Source: Prevotella sp. P2-180
Lineage (GTDB): Bacteria > Bacteroidota > Bacteroidia > Bacteroidales > Bacteroidaceae
Length of the DNA: 60,408 bases
Direction: 5' to 3'
Assembly: GCF_002251435.1 (NCBI RefSeq)
Contig: NZ_NPJI01000014.1
Location: forward strand, 1 to 60,408
The notes under the pieces were generated by a model. That model was not told where the DNA came from and did no database searches. It saw only the letters and a program-made list of their open reading frames with translations. Position 1 is the first letter of the stretch. Each line of letters starts with the position of its first letter. Made by a program: the position numbers and the translations under genes. Shown piece after piece: positions 1 to 7,380 of this stretch.

Positions 1-111
1 AAAATAGTCAGAAAGAAGATTTCCTATCTCCTTCATCTGCTCATCAGACTTTACATGTTCCATCAGTCCAATGATCTTCATTTGATACGGTGAAAATGCT
101 GTAGCTTCCAT
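1..111 (-). CDS. Small hypothetical protein, C-terminus cut by window edge
   Basis: A minus-strand frame opens with ATG at 109-111 and stays open for 37 codons to the window edge. It begins MEATAFSPYQMKIIGLME. The start fits the promoter box just upstream (132-140), which would leave a short leader. Short Bacteroidales proteins opening with a similar F-x-P-x-Q-x-x-x-L/I pattern are often partners of toxin genes, as I recall the family, but too little is visible to assign it. It lies about 220 bp downstream of the unknown gene at 330-941, with its own promoter, so it is probably a separate unit. Confidence 0.55.
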   Translation of the reverse strand, partial: MEATAFSPYQMKIIGLMEHVKSDEQMKEIGNLLSDYF

Positions 112-131
112 ATTCTTTCCATTTTTTTGGA

Positions 132-140
132 GCAAAGATA
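132..140 (-). promoter_or_regulatory. Bacteroidetes -7 box (TATCTTTGC)
   Basis: Read on the minus strand this is TATCTTTGC, matching the TAnnTTTG -7 consensus. A GTTTGGAGG -33-type element lies about 20 bp upstream (around 160-170). It would start transcription about 15-20 nt before the ATG at 111. Confidence 0.6.
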
Positions 141-329
141 CAAACTATTTTCCATACCTCCAAACTTTTCCCAGATTATTTGAAATAATTTGGTTTCTCT
201 CAACTCCATCCAATAACCCCGAGCATCACATGTCAAATGGATTTCGGAAAGATTCACTTTTCCCTCTTCCCTACAATCCAATTCCACATAATCACGAGGA
301 ATATCGACCAAAGTAATATCTGCATAACC

Positions 330-941
330 CTATTTCTTTATTTCAACAACCAATCCCAAGTTAAGTTCTTTGGAAACTTTATCGAGAAACTGTTTCTTCA
401 TTTTGTTATTGCTATGGGTTATCAGTAACCAACCACCTCCAAGAGGTCTTTGCGAACTGCCATATTTCTCATCACGGCGGTTGGAGATTACAGGCACCTT
501 ACAGAACTTCAGGTTAAGCTGCTCCACCACTTGACGCACTCTGTCAGTGCCAATTTTCTTTACTGCTTTCTCAAAAGTGTCGGCAGCTTTCTTTTCAGCG
601 ATTACCTCACCATTAGGAAAACGCACCGTCAAGTCTGTTGCAGGACCACGCTGTGTTTGAGTTTCTGTGCGGAAATGTTTTGAATGAGTCACCTCTGGGT
701 CAATCACAATCTCCTTGGCATCTGGTATATCCGCCGCGAAGTTACGCTTACGGCTGAGATGCACACTGAGAGGATTGCCTGGCACATAGTCAACCACAAG
801 CACAAGTTCCCGCTTCACTGGCTGCAGTGCCGGTTCTATGTTCTGTTTCAAAACAGGAAGAATCTCATTCTTTATTATTTCTTCTTCCGCAAGGCTTACC
901 TTTGCCTCAAGGTCAGCCGTTGAAAGATGCTCACGCCGCAT
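330..941 (-). CDS. Unknown protein, 203 aa
   Basis: The protein is acidic-basic mixed and has no signal peptide or membrane segment, so it is probably cytoplasmic. The first ~35 residues look helical (LEAKVSLAEEEIIKNEILP). A middle part, roughly residues 45-80, is rich in beta strands (RELVLVVDYVPGNPL). The C-terminal ~80 residues form a distinct unit with KYGSSQRPLGGGWLLITHSN, followed by a lysine-rich helix. I associate this C-terminal pattern with short Bacteroidales proteins of unknown function but cannot name a family. It starts 45 bp after the kinase-like gene and probably ends that operon. The start at 941 is the first ATG, and the frame has no competing start nearby. Confidence 0.7.
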   Translation of the reverse strand: MRREHLSTADLEAKVSLAEEEIIKNEILPVLKQNIEPALQPVKRELVLVVDYVPGNPLSVHLSRKRNFAADIPDAKEIVIDPEVTHSKHFRTETQTQRGPATDLTVRFPNGEVIAEKKAADTFEKAVKKIGTDRVRQVVEQLNLKFCKVPVISNRRDEKYGSSQRPLGGGWLLITHSNNKMKKQFLDKVSKELNLGLVVEIKK

Positions 942-985
942 TGTCTCAATTGCCTTATATAAATCGTCTTATCTGCTCATAAAAA

Positions 986-1519
986 CTAACTTAGTAAACT
1001 ATAATAATGATTTAAAACCTCTTTTGCTGGATGTTTAAGCATTATTATTGGATCAATAAAATACAAACACTCATCGTCAGCCAAAACATTATCGCCCTCA
1101 TTAGAAACATCCGTCACCGCCAACCACTCGTTGCCATAATAGTACTTATTTTCTTTCTTCAAACCTAAGCCGTTCTGAAGATACGATTCAATTCTATCTA
1201 TTGATGGCACGGGATATTTATCTGAAATATAAGGCTGTCTAAATACAAGTCTTACCTCACCATTTTCTTCTCCTATACCAACCAACGAATATCGAGTATT
1301 TGGAAATAATATGTTATGGACAAGATGTTCAAAGATAACATCATGGGCATGTAGTCGTTTCAAATGAGATTTTGCAAAGGGATTACGAACTTTATATACA
1401 CATGAATTCTTCCCATCAAAATACACGACACTTTCACCTGATGGCAATCTCTTTCTATCACCAAATGATTCAATTTGGCTTTTCGTAATAAATCGTCCGT
1501 TGTTTTTAGCAATGTCAAT
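986..1519 (-). CDS. Polyvalent-type protein kinase domain protein (start uncertain)
   Basis: The C-terminal ~150 residues match the putative polyvalent protein kinase family seen in mobile-element polyvalent proteins. Visible motifs are GESVVYFDGKNSCVYKVRNP (nucleotide-loop and lysine strand), HNILFPNTRYSLVGIG, VFRQPYI, and the catalytic/metal part DVSNEGDNVL followed by YFIDPI. It presumably phosphorylates a protein; the substrate is unknown. The frame stays open up to 1882, but transcription probably starts near 1748. Its only in-frame ATG after that (1731) almost coincides with the start of the 66-residue gene. No ATG/GTG lies at the natural junction; an ATT codon sits at 1517-1519, touching the upstream gene's TAA. 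Initiation there, a frameshift fusion, or a broken gene are all possible. Confidence 0.6.
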   Translation of the reverse strand: MDIAKNNGRFITKSQIESFGDRKRLPSGESVVYFDGKNSCVYKVRNPFAKSHLKRLHAHDVIFEHLVHNILFPNTRYSLVGIGEENGEVRLVFRQPYISDKYPVPSIDRIESYLQNGLGLKKENKYYYGNEWLAVTDVSNEGDNVLADDECLYFIDPIIMLKHPAKEVLNHYYSLLS

Positions 1520-1719
1520 TAAGCGCGCGCTCTCATTCTCATACGCTGAATTTCCCGTGCCTTGCTCGTAATCTCCATATTGTTCAGAGGATAGCCCAAT
1601 CTCAAACACTCCAATATCGCGTCGGTCGCAATCTGCCTCACTCCGACATTCAAGCTCTGCACATAAGCCAACGCATTCTCGCCGTTTCTTAAATATATTG
1701 CCGATAATTTTTCTTCCAT
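1519..1719 (-). CDS. Small protein (66 aa) upstream of kinase
   Basis: This encodes a helical, charged 66-residue protein starting MEEKLSAIYLRNGENALAYV and ending RMRMRARA. It is the first frame after the promoter box at 1754-1762, and a purine-rich GGAG lies just before its ATG. The kinase frame runs through the same DNA in another phase, so only one frame can be the main product here. The periodic hydrophobic pattern and promoter spacing favour this one. It may be a partner of the kinase or its original N-terminal part now out of frame. Confidence 0.5.
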   Translation of the reverse strand: MEEKLSAIYLRNGENALAYVQSLNVGVRQIATDAILECLRLGYPLNNMEITSKAREIQRMRMRARA

Positions 1720-1753
1720 ATCTCCACATATAATTTAATATTGAGAATTTTCT

Positions 1754-1762
1754 GCAAATATA
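1754..1762 (-). promoter_or_regulatory. Promoter of the small-protein/kinase operon
   Basis: On the minus strand this is TATATTTGC (TAnnTTTG). A GTTTGGAGG -33-type element lies at about 1780-1790. The predicted start of transcription near 1748 decides against the long kinase start at 1882. Confidence 0.6.
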
Positions 1763-1805
1763 CTGCATTTCCATCATTCCTCCAAACTTTTCCACGATTT
1801 TCTGC

Positions 1806-1841
1806 CAAAACGAAAGGCAGCGACCGCTATTTGTCGCTGCC
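1806..1841 (-). terminator. Rho-independent terminator of the dockerin operon
   Basis: GGCAGCGAC (1816-1824) pairs perfectly with GTCGCTGCC (1833-1841). On the minus strand the stem is followed by TTTCGTTTTGG. It lies 74 bp after the stop of the 50-residue peptide gene. Confidence 0.7.
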
Positions 1842-1914
1842 CTTAAACCAATTCCATGCAATTGTAGGAAGATACTAAGCAAAACAGGACACTCAACTGT
1901 CCCACTGTCATAAC

Positions 1915-2067
1915 CTAATCTACTTCCAAGTCACCATCCTGGTCTGTGCCGCCAAAGCCTACACGACCGTTACTTTCAACTCCACTGCCAGCCAAAATGG
2001 CTTGACGTTCGATGTTGAAAACCTTAATTCTTGGAGATTTGTACTGCTTTTTGTTTTCGTTTTTCAT
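1915..2067 (-). CDS. Small Bacteroidales peptide (50 aa), operon end
   Basis: It starts at 2067 with AAGG six bases upstream; an earlier in-frame ATG at 2100 would overlap the upstream gene. The peptide begins MKNENKKQYKSPRIKVFNIE and contains ILAGSG, then a Gly/Asp-rich acidic tail ending DGDLEVD. Small proteins with the layout 'K-x-Y-x-SP-x-I-x-V-(8)-ILAGS' are common in Prevotella and related genera; their function is not established. It has no typical signal peptide. It starts 7 bp after the upstream gene stops, so it is co-transcribed with two secreted proteins. Its role may be regulatory or as a secreted peptide; I cannot tell. Confidence 0.6.
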   Translation of the reverse strand: MKNENKKQYKSPRIKVFNIERQAILAGSGVESNGRVGFGGTDQDGDLEVD

Positions 2068-2074
2068 AACCTTG

Positions 2075-3259
2075 TTATTTTTGTAAATATTTCTTTCCAC
2101 TTTTAATTATCATGCCTTTAGCCGAACCATCAACTTTCATTCCCTTCAAATTAAAGGTGCTATTGTCAATATTGATATCGGCATCCAGGGAATCAATGCG
2201 AGTGACATTACCGTCGTTGAATGTTATGCTTAAACTCATAGGTGCAGCCTTTTGAGTATTGTAACTATCCAAAACGGTTTGGAAATAGAAGTAAGCCCTA
2301 TAGCCTTTCATATGTGTCAAACCTGTAGAATACCAAAACTTATTGTCACTGAGGAACAGATTTTCCTCTTCTATTGTAATAGGCACATAACTTCCTGTAA
2401 ATGAACCAAATGTACCTTTACTGTTTTTACCTACTGTTACACATGGATCTTCGTCCGCCTGAATATCCACTGCGTCCGCAACAAATTCGGTAATTAGAGA
2501 TGACACCTTTATTATATAAGGTATATTAGCTTCGATTTCGTTTACCTCCAAGAAACCTACTGATATGCCATCATCTTCCGTTTCTTCCCAACCTGTAAAT
2601 TTAGCAACTTCAACGTCATCTCCAAAAGCTGCCTTAACCTGCTCATTGGACATTGAAAATGGTAATACAATGGAACTCCACGTGTTTGCCTTGATTGTTC
2701 GTTTCACTCTTACATCCACACCACTAACTGTTGCTGGTAATACGCTCGACTCCTCGTCAAGCACAACCCTTGTATCCATAGGTTCGCCAATGCTCAGCGT
2801 AAAAGGAATGTCGTCGAAATAATACGGTTCCGTCTCATTCGTTGTAAACTCGATGGCTGTAATCTTACCAGTAAATGTGCTTCCAATTGTTGTAGCCTCG
2901 TCTATTGTGGCATATGCCCTTAATACGGTTCCACTGAGAGGCAGAAGTTGACCGCTAAGTGAAACCACAACAAAGCGATACTTGTTGCCTGACACTTTTG
3001 AGCTTGAAACAATGTGGTCGGTATTGAAACCATTTTCTCCAATGGGTTTTCCCGCCTCATCAAGCTCGAGCGACACTCCATCGGCAAGTTCTATGTCAAA
3101 TTGATAACCCTTGAATTGTGACTCGAAATCGCATTTTATTTCAATTGCAGTCTTGTCGCCTAATGGAATTACAACATCGTTGACACTCAACTTGTTCTCT
3201 GCAAACACGTTCCCTATCATCATAAAGAACGCAATGATAAAAAGATGAATCCTTTTCAT
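2075..3259 (-). CDS. Secreted cohesin-like domain protein with Prevotella C-terminal tail
   Basis: The protein has 395 residues from the ATG at 3259; a second ATG two codons earlier is less likely. A signal peptide is clear: MKRIHLFIIAFFMMIGNVFA, cleaved before ENKL. Residues about 20-150 resemble the cohesin/cohesin-like fold (VVIPLGDKTAIEIKC, then IELADGVSLELDE and YRFVVVSLSGQ), closely matching a block in the next gene upstream. A middle beta-rich part follows. The end, LKGMKVDGSAKGMIIKSGKK, is the Prevotella-type tail of surface or secreted proteins. It lies 19 bp after the dockerin protein and 7 bp before the small peptide, in one operon. A role in surface assembly is inference. Confidence 0.7.
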   Translation of the reverse strand: MKRIHLFIIAFFMMIGNVFAENKLSVNDVVIPLGDKTAIEIKCDFESQFKGYQFDIELADGVSLELDEAGKPIGENGFNTDHIVSSSKVSGNKYRFVVVSLSGQLLPLSGTVLRAYATIDEATTIGSTFTGKITAIEFTTNETEPYYFDDIPFTLSIGEPMDTRVVLDEESSVLPATVSGVDVRVKRTIKANTWSSIVLPFSMSNEQVKAAFGDDVEVAKFTGWEETEDDGISVGFLEVNEIEANIPYIIKVSSLITEFVADAVDIQADEDPCVTVGKNSKGTFGSFTGSYVPITIEEENLFLSDNKFWYSTGLTHMKGYRAYFYFQTVLDSYNTQKAAPMSLSITFNDGNVTRIDSLDADINIDNSTFNLKGMKVDGSAKGMIIKSGKKYLQK

Positions 3260-3278
3260 ATACATATTTCTTTTATTG

Positions 3279-4784
3279 TTATTTTCCTAATATTTTATCT
3301 ATGACTGATATTGCATCTGTTACTGTAATGTTGCCATCATCATTCAAGTCAGCTGCAGGAGTCAGAAATTTGTTTGGTCTTTCCTCCAATACATAACTTA
3401 TAATGCTAATAACGTCAGTCACGCTTATACTTGAGTCACCATTGACATCGCCAGGGACAACGGGGGCAATGGTTAGAGTGGCTTTCTTATCAAGCGGATG
3501 GAGTTCTTCAAAGTCACTGCCGTTTTTCACTGTTAAGCCTATGGATTTCAATGTAATGTCGTATTGTCCATTAGGGATTTCATCGGTTGTTTTTACCGCT
3601 ATGCTCATTATTTCGCTATCTTGTGGCGAAATGCTCTTCCCCGATAGGGACACTACTACGAAACGATATAGGCCATCGGAAACCTTGCTTGCAGAAATTG
3701 TATGTGTAGATGCACAATCGGCAAGGCTGGCAAATAGTTTTCCATTCTCGTCCTCAGACACGGAAATACCTTCGGGCAATGCCAAGTCGAATTGGAATCC
3801 GTAAATGTTATCTTCATTCTTTAACCCTACATGAAGAACGTCATATCCACCAGCGCATAAAGCCATGTCCTTCAAAGTCAATCTGTCGTTTCTCATTACC
3901 ATTATCTTGCAGCTTGATGTTTTTCCGCTGCCATCATTTGCAGTGGCTTTGATTGTACAAGTGCCAGTAGAAACAGCGGTCACTAAACCATTCTCATCAA
4001 CAACGGCAATGTCTTCATTTGAGCTCGACCATGACACTGATTTGTCAGTAGCATTCTCAGGAGCAACACTTGCCGTAAGCAGCAAATTGTCTTCTATTGC
4101 CATTGTACATTCGCTTTGGTTCAGCGTAATGCCAGATACTAAAGTTGGCTTCACTGTAATCTGGCTCTGTGATGTTACACCATTGAACGCCGAACAAGTG
4201 ATAGTTGTTGTTCCTAAACCGACGGCTTTCACATTGCCCTCTTCATCGACTGTGACAACTGAAGGATCTGCACTTTGCCAAGTCAAACCTGCGTATGCTT
4301 CAGGGGAAGATATTATTGGATTGAAGGTATATTCGTCTCCAACATACAAGTCAATAGACTGTGGTAACGAAATGTTCGTCAAATCAACAATCTTTACTAT
4401 ATATGTAACTGTAGCATGAGAATTATACGTCATACCCAAAGAAGGATGATAACAATATAACATTTTCAGCGCCATTGTAAATGTCCCAGTTTGAGTAGGC
4501 GTTATTGTATAAACATTATAATGACATCCAGACCTGACAGTGCAACCAACGGTATTAGTTGTAATGACTACACTTCCATTGGCATCCGTTGGAGTCACTG
4601 TTTTAGAAGATTCAAACTCAATCCGTGATGCAGGCAATCCTAATCCCTCAGCTGGGTCAATGACAAAAGATCTGCCCACCGTAGCCGTAATGTTTATCGT
4701 TTTGTCTGACACTTCCCATCCTTCCAACGCATAAGCTAATGTGTGGATGTAAACAAACAATAATAGTACAATTGCTTTCTTCAT
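3279..4784 (-). CDS. Secreted BIG2/cohesin-like/dockerin protein
   Basis: The start at 4784 gives MKKAIVLLLFVYIHTLAYA, a signal peptide; the frame extends further but without a signal. Domain order over 501 residues: an N-terminal beta domain; two bacterial Ig-like BIG2 repeats at roughly 145-215 (NISLPQSIDLYVG, GLTWQSADPSVVTVDEEGNV) and 220-295 (VSGITLNQSECTMA, SVSWSSSNEDIAVVDENG); a cohesin-like domain near 305-425; and a type I dockerin at the end with two calcium loops (GDVNGDSSISVTDVISIISY and DLNDDGNITVTDAISVIDK). Dockerins bind cohesins, so this protein may self-associate or bind the next gene's product. It is first gene of the operon. Confidence 0.75.
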   Translation of the reverse strand: MKKAIVLLLFVYIHTLAYALEGWEVSDKTINITATVGRSFVIDPAEGLGLPASRIEFESSKTVTPTDANGSVVITTNTVGCTVRSGCHYNVYTITPTQTGTFTMALKMLYCYHPSLGMTYNSHATVTYIVKIVDLTNISLPQSIDLYVGDEYTFNPIISSPEAYAGLTWQSADPSVVTVDEEGNVKAVGLGTTTITCSAFNGVTSQSQITVKPTLVSGITLNQSECTMAIEDNLLLTASVAPENATDKSVSWSSSNEDIAVVDENGLVTAVSTGTCTIKATANDGSGKTSSCKIMVMRNDRLTLKDMALCAGGYDVLHVGLKNEDNIYGFQFDLALPEGISVSEDENGKLFASLADCASTHTISASKVSDGLYRFVVVSLSGKSISPQDSEIMSIAVKTTDEIPNGQYDITLKSIGLTVKNGSDFEELHPLDKKATLTIAPVVPGDVNGDSSISVTDVISIISYVLEERPNKFLTPAADLNDDGNITVTDAISVIDKILGK

Positions 4785-4865
4785 AAATGAATAAGAATTT
4801 GTTGCCTCCAACCCTCAAGAGACGTTATAAAATAATGTGATTGAAAAAAGGAAGGTTGCGAAAGA

Positions 4866-5048
4866 AATAAAAAAAGAGGCATAGGGTTGACATCTATCCT
4901 CTGGTTGAAGGCTCTGGACTGCCCATCGAAGAAAGAACATAGTCAAGACCCTACACCTATTCGGTGCAGGGCATTAAACCTTTGTTCTTTTCTTCGCTGT
5001 GAATTGTCCAGATTCTCAACCAAAAGAAACAAGAGTTAACGCTCTGTT
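4866..5048 (-). ncRNA. Long structured RNA candidate with its own terminator
   Basis: Several nested complementary blocks form one rod: 4903-4908 with 5016-5021, 4913-4919 with 5006-5012 (TCTGGAC/GTCCAGA), 4927-4938 with 4984-4996 (12-13 bp, one bulge), and a terminal hairpin 4949-4957 with 4963-4971 (CCCTACACC/GGTGCAGGG). Two internal loops separate them. On the minus strand this is followed by a weaker hairpin and then TTTTTTT (about 4868-4875), as in a free small RNA with a terminator. An imperfect rod with a central bubble is the general look of 6S RNA, but I see no sequence proof. It could instead be a leader of the dockerin operon at 4784. The 5' end is a guess. Confidence 0.5.
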
Positions 5049-5135
5049 TTATAAATCTTTATGTCGCACTATCAGTACTACGTCATCGGCATTTATTGTT
5101 TTGGGGTCTTTGTCGGCATATCCGTCTAAGACCAG
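5049..5135 (-). pseudogene. Remnant of a dockerin-like C-terminus
   Basis: On the minus strand a frame bounded by an upstream stop (5136-5138) and TAA (5049-5051) encodes 28 residues beginning LVLDGYADKDPKT and ending INADDVVLIVRHKDL. The spacing of Asp residues before a 'DDVVLIV' helix resembles the calcium loop and helix of a type I dockerin such as that at the end of the gene at 3279-4784. No start codon or longer frame remains, so this looks like the tail of a lost secreted protein. Confidence 0.35.
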
Positions 5136-5363
5136 TTAATACTAAGTTTATATCACCATTTGAACGACCGCCTTATCGTTGGCTGTCATTTTCAACATGC
5201 AAATATAAATAAAAATATCATATAAACAATAGAATAAAAGAAAAATTCAACTAAATAAACATTGTTTAACAACCTTTGGGCAACATTAAAAGGATAGGCA
5301 ACCATGATCTTGTCTTGATTGATGGTTACTGATTATTGATTTATCTACAATAAATGGTGAATT

Positions 5364-5471
5364 ATGGTTTCTACAGAAGAGCTTATTAGGGACTTCAGGG
5401 ACAAAAAAGGTGACGCCTTCGTCGAAATGTATGGTTTCTACAAGCCAAAATCCTTGCAGCAAACACCATAA
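5364..5471 (+). CDS. Doubtful 35-aa frame in the 5139-5570 intergenic stretch
   Basis: A plus-strand ATG at 5364 opens a charged 35-residue frame (MVSTEELIRDFRDKKGDAFV...) ending at TAA 5469. GGTTTCTACA occurs twice in it (about 5366 and 5428). The composition is protein-like, but there is no clear promoter or ribosome site, and it may be a remnant. I see nothing else definite between 5139 and 5570. Confidence 0.15.
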   Translation: MVSTEELIRDFRDKKGDAFVEMYGFYKPKSLQQTP

Positions 5472-5570
5472 AGTGGAGTCCTTTGCGGAAGGGATCATGA
5501 CGGATCATGGGGACAGGTTCCTTCGTTCGTTTCCATTTCGAAGTATCTTCTCATGATGCAGTCCTCCGAA

Positions 5571-6722
5571 TTATTCTTGATTGTTATTGTCCCTCATGTT
5601 TCCTTTCCCCTTCTTGCCAAGCATCTTGATGCTGTCAAGATATGCCTGTTCCACAGGCGAGAGGGTCTTGACCTGGTATTTACGATACTCAGCAAGGGCC
5701 TTTTCCATTGTCTCTTCATGACTGACACTGCCAGTTCCTTGAAGCAAGGGACGACCTGTTGACATCAGGATGGAATCAAGCTGCTTTACATAGTCCATCA
5801 TATACACAGGCTTATGCTCCAACGCCATAATCTCCGCGAAGTCGAAGTAACCTGAGACGATGTTGTTGAGTATCTTTATCTCTTTTTCATCCAAATAATT
5901 TTTGGCAATCTTAATATCATTCAAACAAGGAAGTTCTCCCTTGAATGACATTAAGCCCATAAACGGTTTGTCGGCATCGGCACGCTCGTAAATCACCTCG
6001 GCAGCTGTATGTCCATGGGCTGCATAATGCAACTTGTTTTGGACTATCTTGAAGAACAATCGGGATGCTTCTGTACGAGGGTCATAGTCAACACTGGTGG
6101 AATAAATATCAAGAACTTGACGATAAAGCACCTTTTCTGACGAACGTATGTCCCTGATGCGGTCGAGCAGTTCCTTCCAATAGCTACCGCCACCAAGGTT
6201 TTTCAACCGCTCGTCATCCATGGCATATCCTTTCACAATATATTCATGTAGCCGTTGCGTGGCCCATTGTCTGAAGCGTGTGCCTTGAATTGATTTGACA
6301 CGATAACCTACGGAAATGATGACATCAAGGTTATAATACTTCACCTCCTTCGATTGTGTTTTACCCTCTATTGCGCCATGTTGAGTGGTATGTCGGAAAT
6401 TCCGACATACCACTTTTTCTTCGAGTTCACCTTCTTTGAAAATATTAGAAATATGACCACTTATTGTAGTTCTACCCTTATTGAATAATTGGGCTATCTG
6501 CTCGATATTCAGCCAAACTGTATTACTCTCAAGCCGCACGTCAAGTCTTATGCCCTTGTCCGACTGGTAGATAACCATTTCGCCCAAATCACCATCGGTA
6601 GCGTCTTCCCACTTGTAGCCGCAATCCAAGCACAAATGCAGTAATCCCTCAGATTGTATATTCTGAGAATTGCATCTGGGACAATTTATATTATTGTCAT
6701 TTATTGACCTATTCTCTTGCAT
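5571..6722 (-). CDS. rhuM: RhuM family protein with N-terminal zinc ribbon
   Basis: The 383-residue protein matches the RhuM ('virulence RhuM') family: GEMVIYQSDKGIRLDVRLES, then TVWLNIEQIAQLFNKGRTTI, HISNIFKEGEL, VKYYNLDVIISVGYRVKS and the arginine-rich RFRQWATQRLHEYI. About 20-45 residues at the N-terminus add a four-cysteine zinc ribbon (CPRCNSQ ... CLDCGYKW). RhuM proteins occur in pathogenicity islands and beside restriction or helicase genes; a DNA-binding or defence role is suspected but not proven. It follows the helicase-type fragment by 8 bp and shares its promoter. The C-terminus (LSPVEQAYLDSIKMLGK) is typical of the family. Confidence 0.85.
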   Translation of the reverse strand: MQENRSINDNNINCPRCNSQNIQSEGLLHLCLDCGYKWEDATDGDLGEMVIYQSDKGIRLDVRLESNTVWLNIEQIAQLFNKGRTTISGHISNIFKEGELEEKVVCRNFRHTTQHGAIEGKTQSKEVKYYNLDVIISVGYRVKSIQGTRFRQWATQRLHEYIVKGYAMDDERLKNLGGGSYWKELLDRIRDIRSSEKVLYRQVLDIYSTSVDYDPRTEASRLFFKIVQNKLHYAAHGHTAAEVIYERADADKPFMGLMSFKGELPCLNDIKIAKNYLDEKEIKILNNIVSGYFDFAEIMALEHKPVYMMDYVKQLDSILMSTGRPLLQGTGSVSHEETMEKALAEYRKYQVKTLSPVEQAYLDSIKMLGKKGKGNMRDNNNQE

Positions 6723-6730
6723 ACTTTACT

Positions 6731-7228
6731 CTATTGAAGTTCCTCACTCATTATTAATGTTTCTTCCCCATCATCAACTTTGTTTTGCGACGAGACGATG
6801 CGTGCGATATATTCCGGCGTAATCTTCTGAGGAAGCGATGCTGCATCTTTCAATGTCAGCTGATTGATGGTATGAATTTCATATCCTGAGAGGGCATCTG
6901 CCTTGATTACAGTGATAAGGTCGCACAGATAATCTTTGGGCAGTATGTTTGACTTCAACAGAGCCTTTATCTTGGCTACGGCATTGACGAGTTCCTTGTC
7001 ATTCCGTTCCTGTACATCGCTCTTAAACAGAGAGGTTGTCATTTTGATATCAATGTCCAAACCAACCAAAATCCTGACATGCTTGTCTTTTAGTTGGTCT
7101 GACAATTGTTTGTAACCAGAACAATAGAAGTATCCGACAAGAAAATCAACTGCATTTGTTTTGGGGAGGATGCCATTGATAATGTCTGACAGGTATTTGT
7201 TCTTATTTGTTATAAAACTATTGCTCAT
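6731..7228 (-). CDS. Truncated SNF2/PLD-type helicase fragment
   Basis: From the ATG at 7228 it encodes 165 residues. Residues 1-60 resemble the N-terminal PLD-like domain of large SNF2-type helicases of defence islands (KYLSDIINGILPKTNAVDFL, VGYFYCSGYKQL, HVRILVGLDID). The last ~55 residues (SGYEIHTINQLTLKDAASLP, then ALPQKITPEYIAR-type text and IMSEELQ) look like the C-terminus of the same or another large protein. The helicase core expected between them is absent. This suggests an internally deleted gene, still in frame and with an intact promoter. It may be inactive as a helicase, or a small adapter kept with RhuM. Confidence 0.5.
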   Translation of the reverse strand: MSNSFITNKNKYLSDIINGILPKTNAVDFLVGYFYCSGYKQLSDQLKDKHVRILVGLDIDIKMTTSLFKSDVQERNDKELVNAVAKIKALLKSNILPKDYLCDLITVIKADALSGYEIHTINQLTLKDAASLPQKITPEYIARIVSSQNKVDDGEETLIMSEELQ

Positions 7229-7248
7229 AGCTATTGTTATTTTATGAT

Positions 7249-7257
7249 GCAAAAGTA
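7249..7257 (-). promoter_or_regulatory. Promoter of the helicase-fragment/rhuM operon
   Basis: Minus-strand TACTTTTGC matches TAnnTTTG. A GTTTGGCG -33-type element lies about 20 bp upstream (around 7275). The predicted transcript start near 7242 supports the ATG at 7228 rather than the one at 7252. Confidence 0.6.
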
Positions 7258-7380
7258 AATAAAAACAATCAAAACGCCAAACTTTTCGCGGTTTTTTTGA
7301 TAGAAAGGAAATATTGAGGCAATAGAAGTTTGCACTACGTGGCTACGCTTACATTCAGGCATGGATGTCGCTACAACCCT

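Noticed and set aside
78..311. 77-residue minus frame
   Set aside because: Its second half runs through the promoter of the partial gene at 1-111, and the composition is not protein-like.
986..1882. Kinase gene starting at the first ATG (298 aa)
   Set aside because: The promoter boxes at 1754-1790 place transcription start after 1882-1754, and the first ~60 residues encode promoter DNA.
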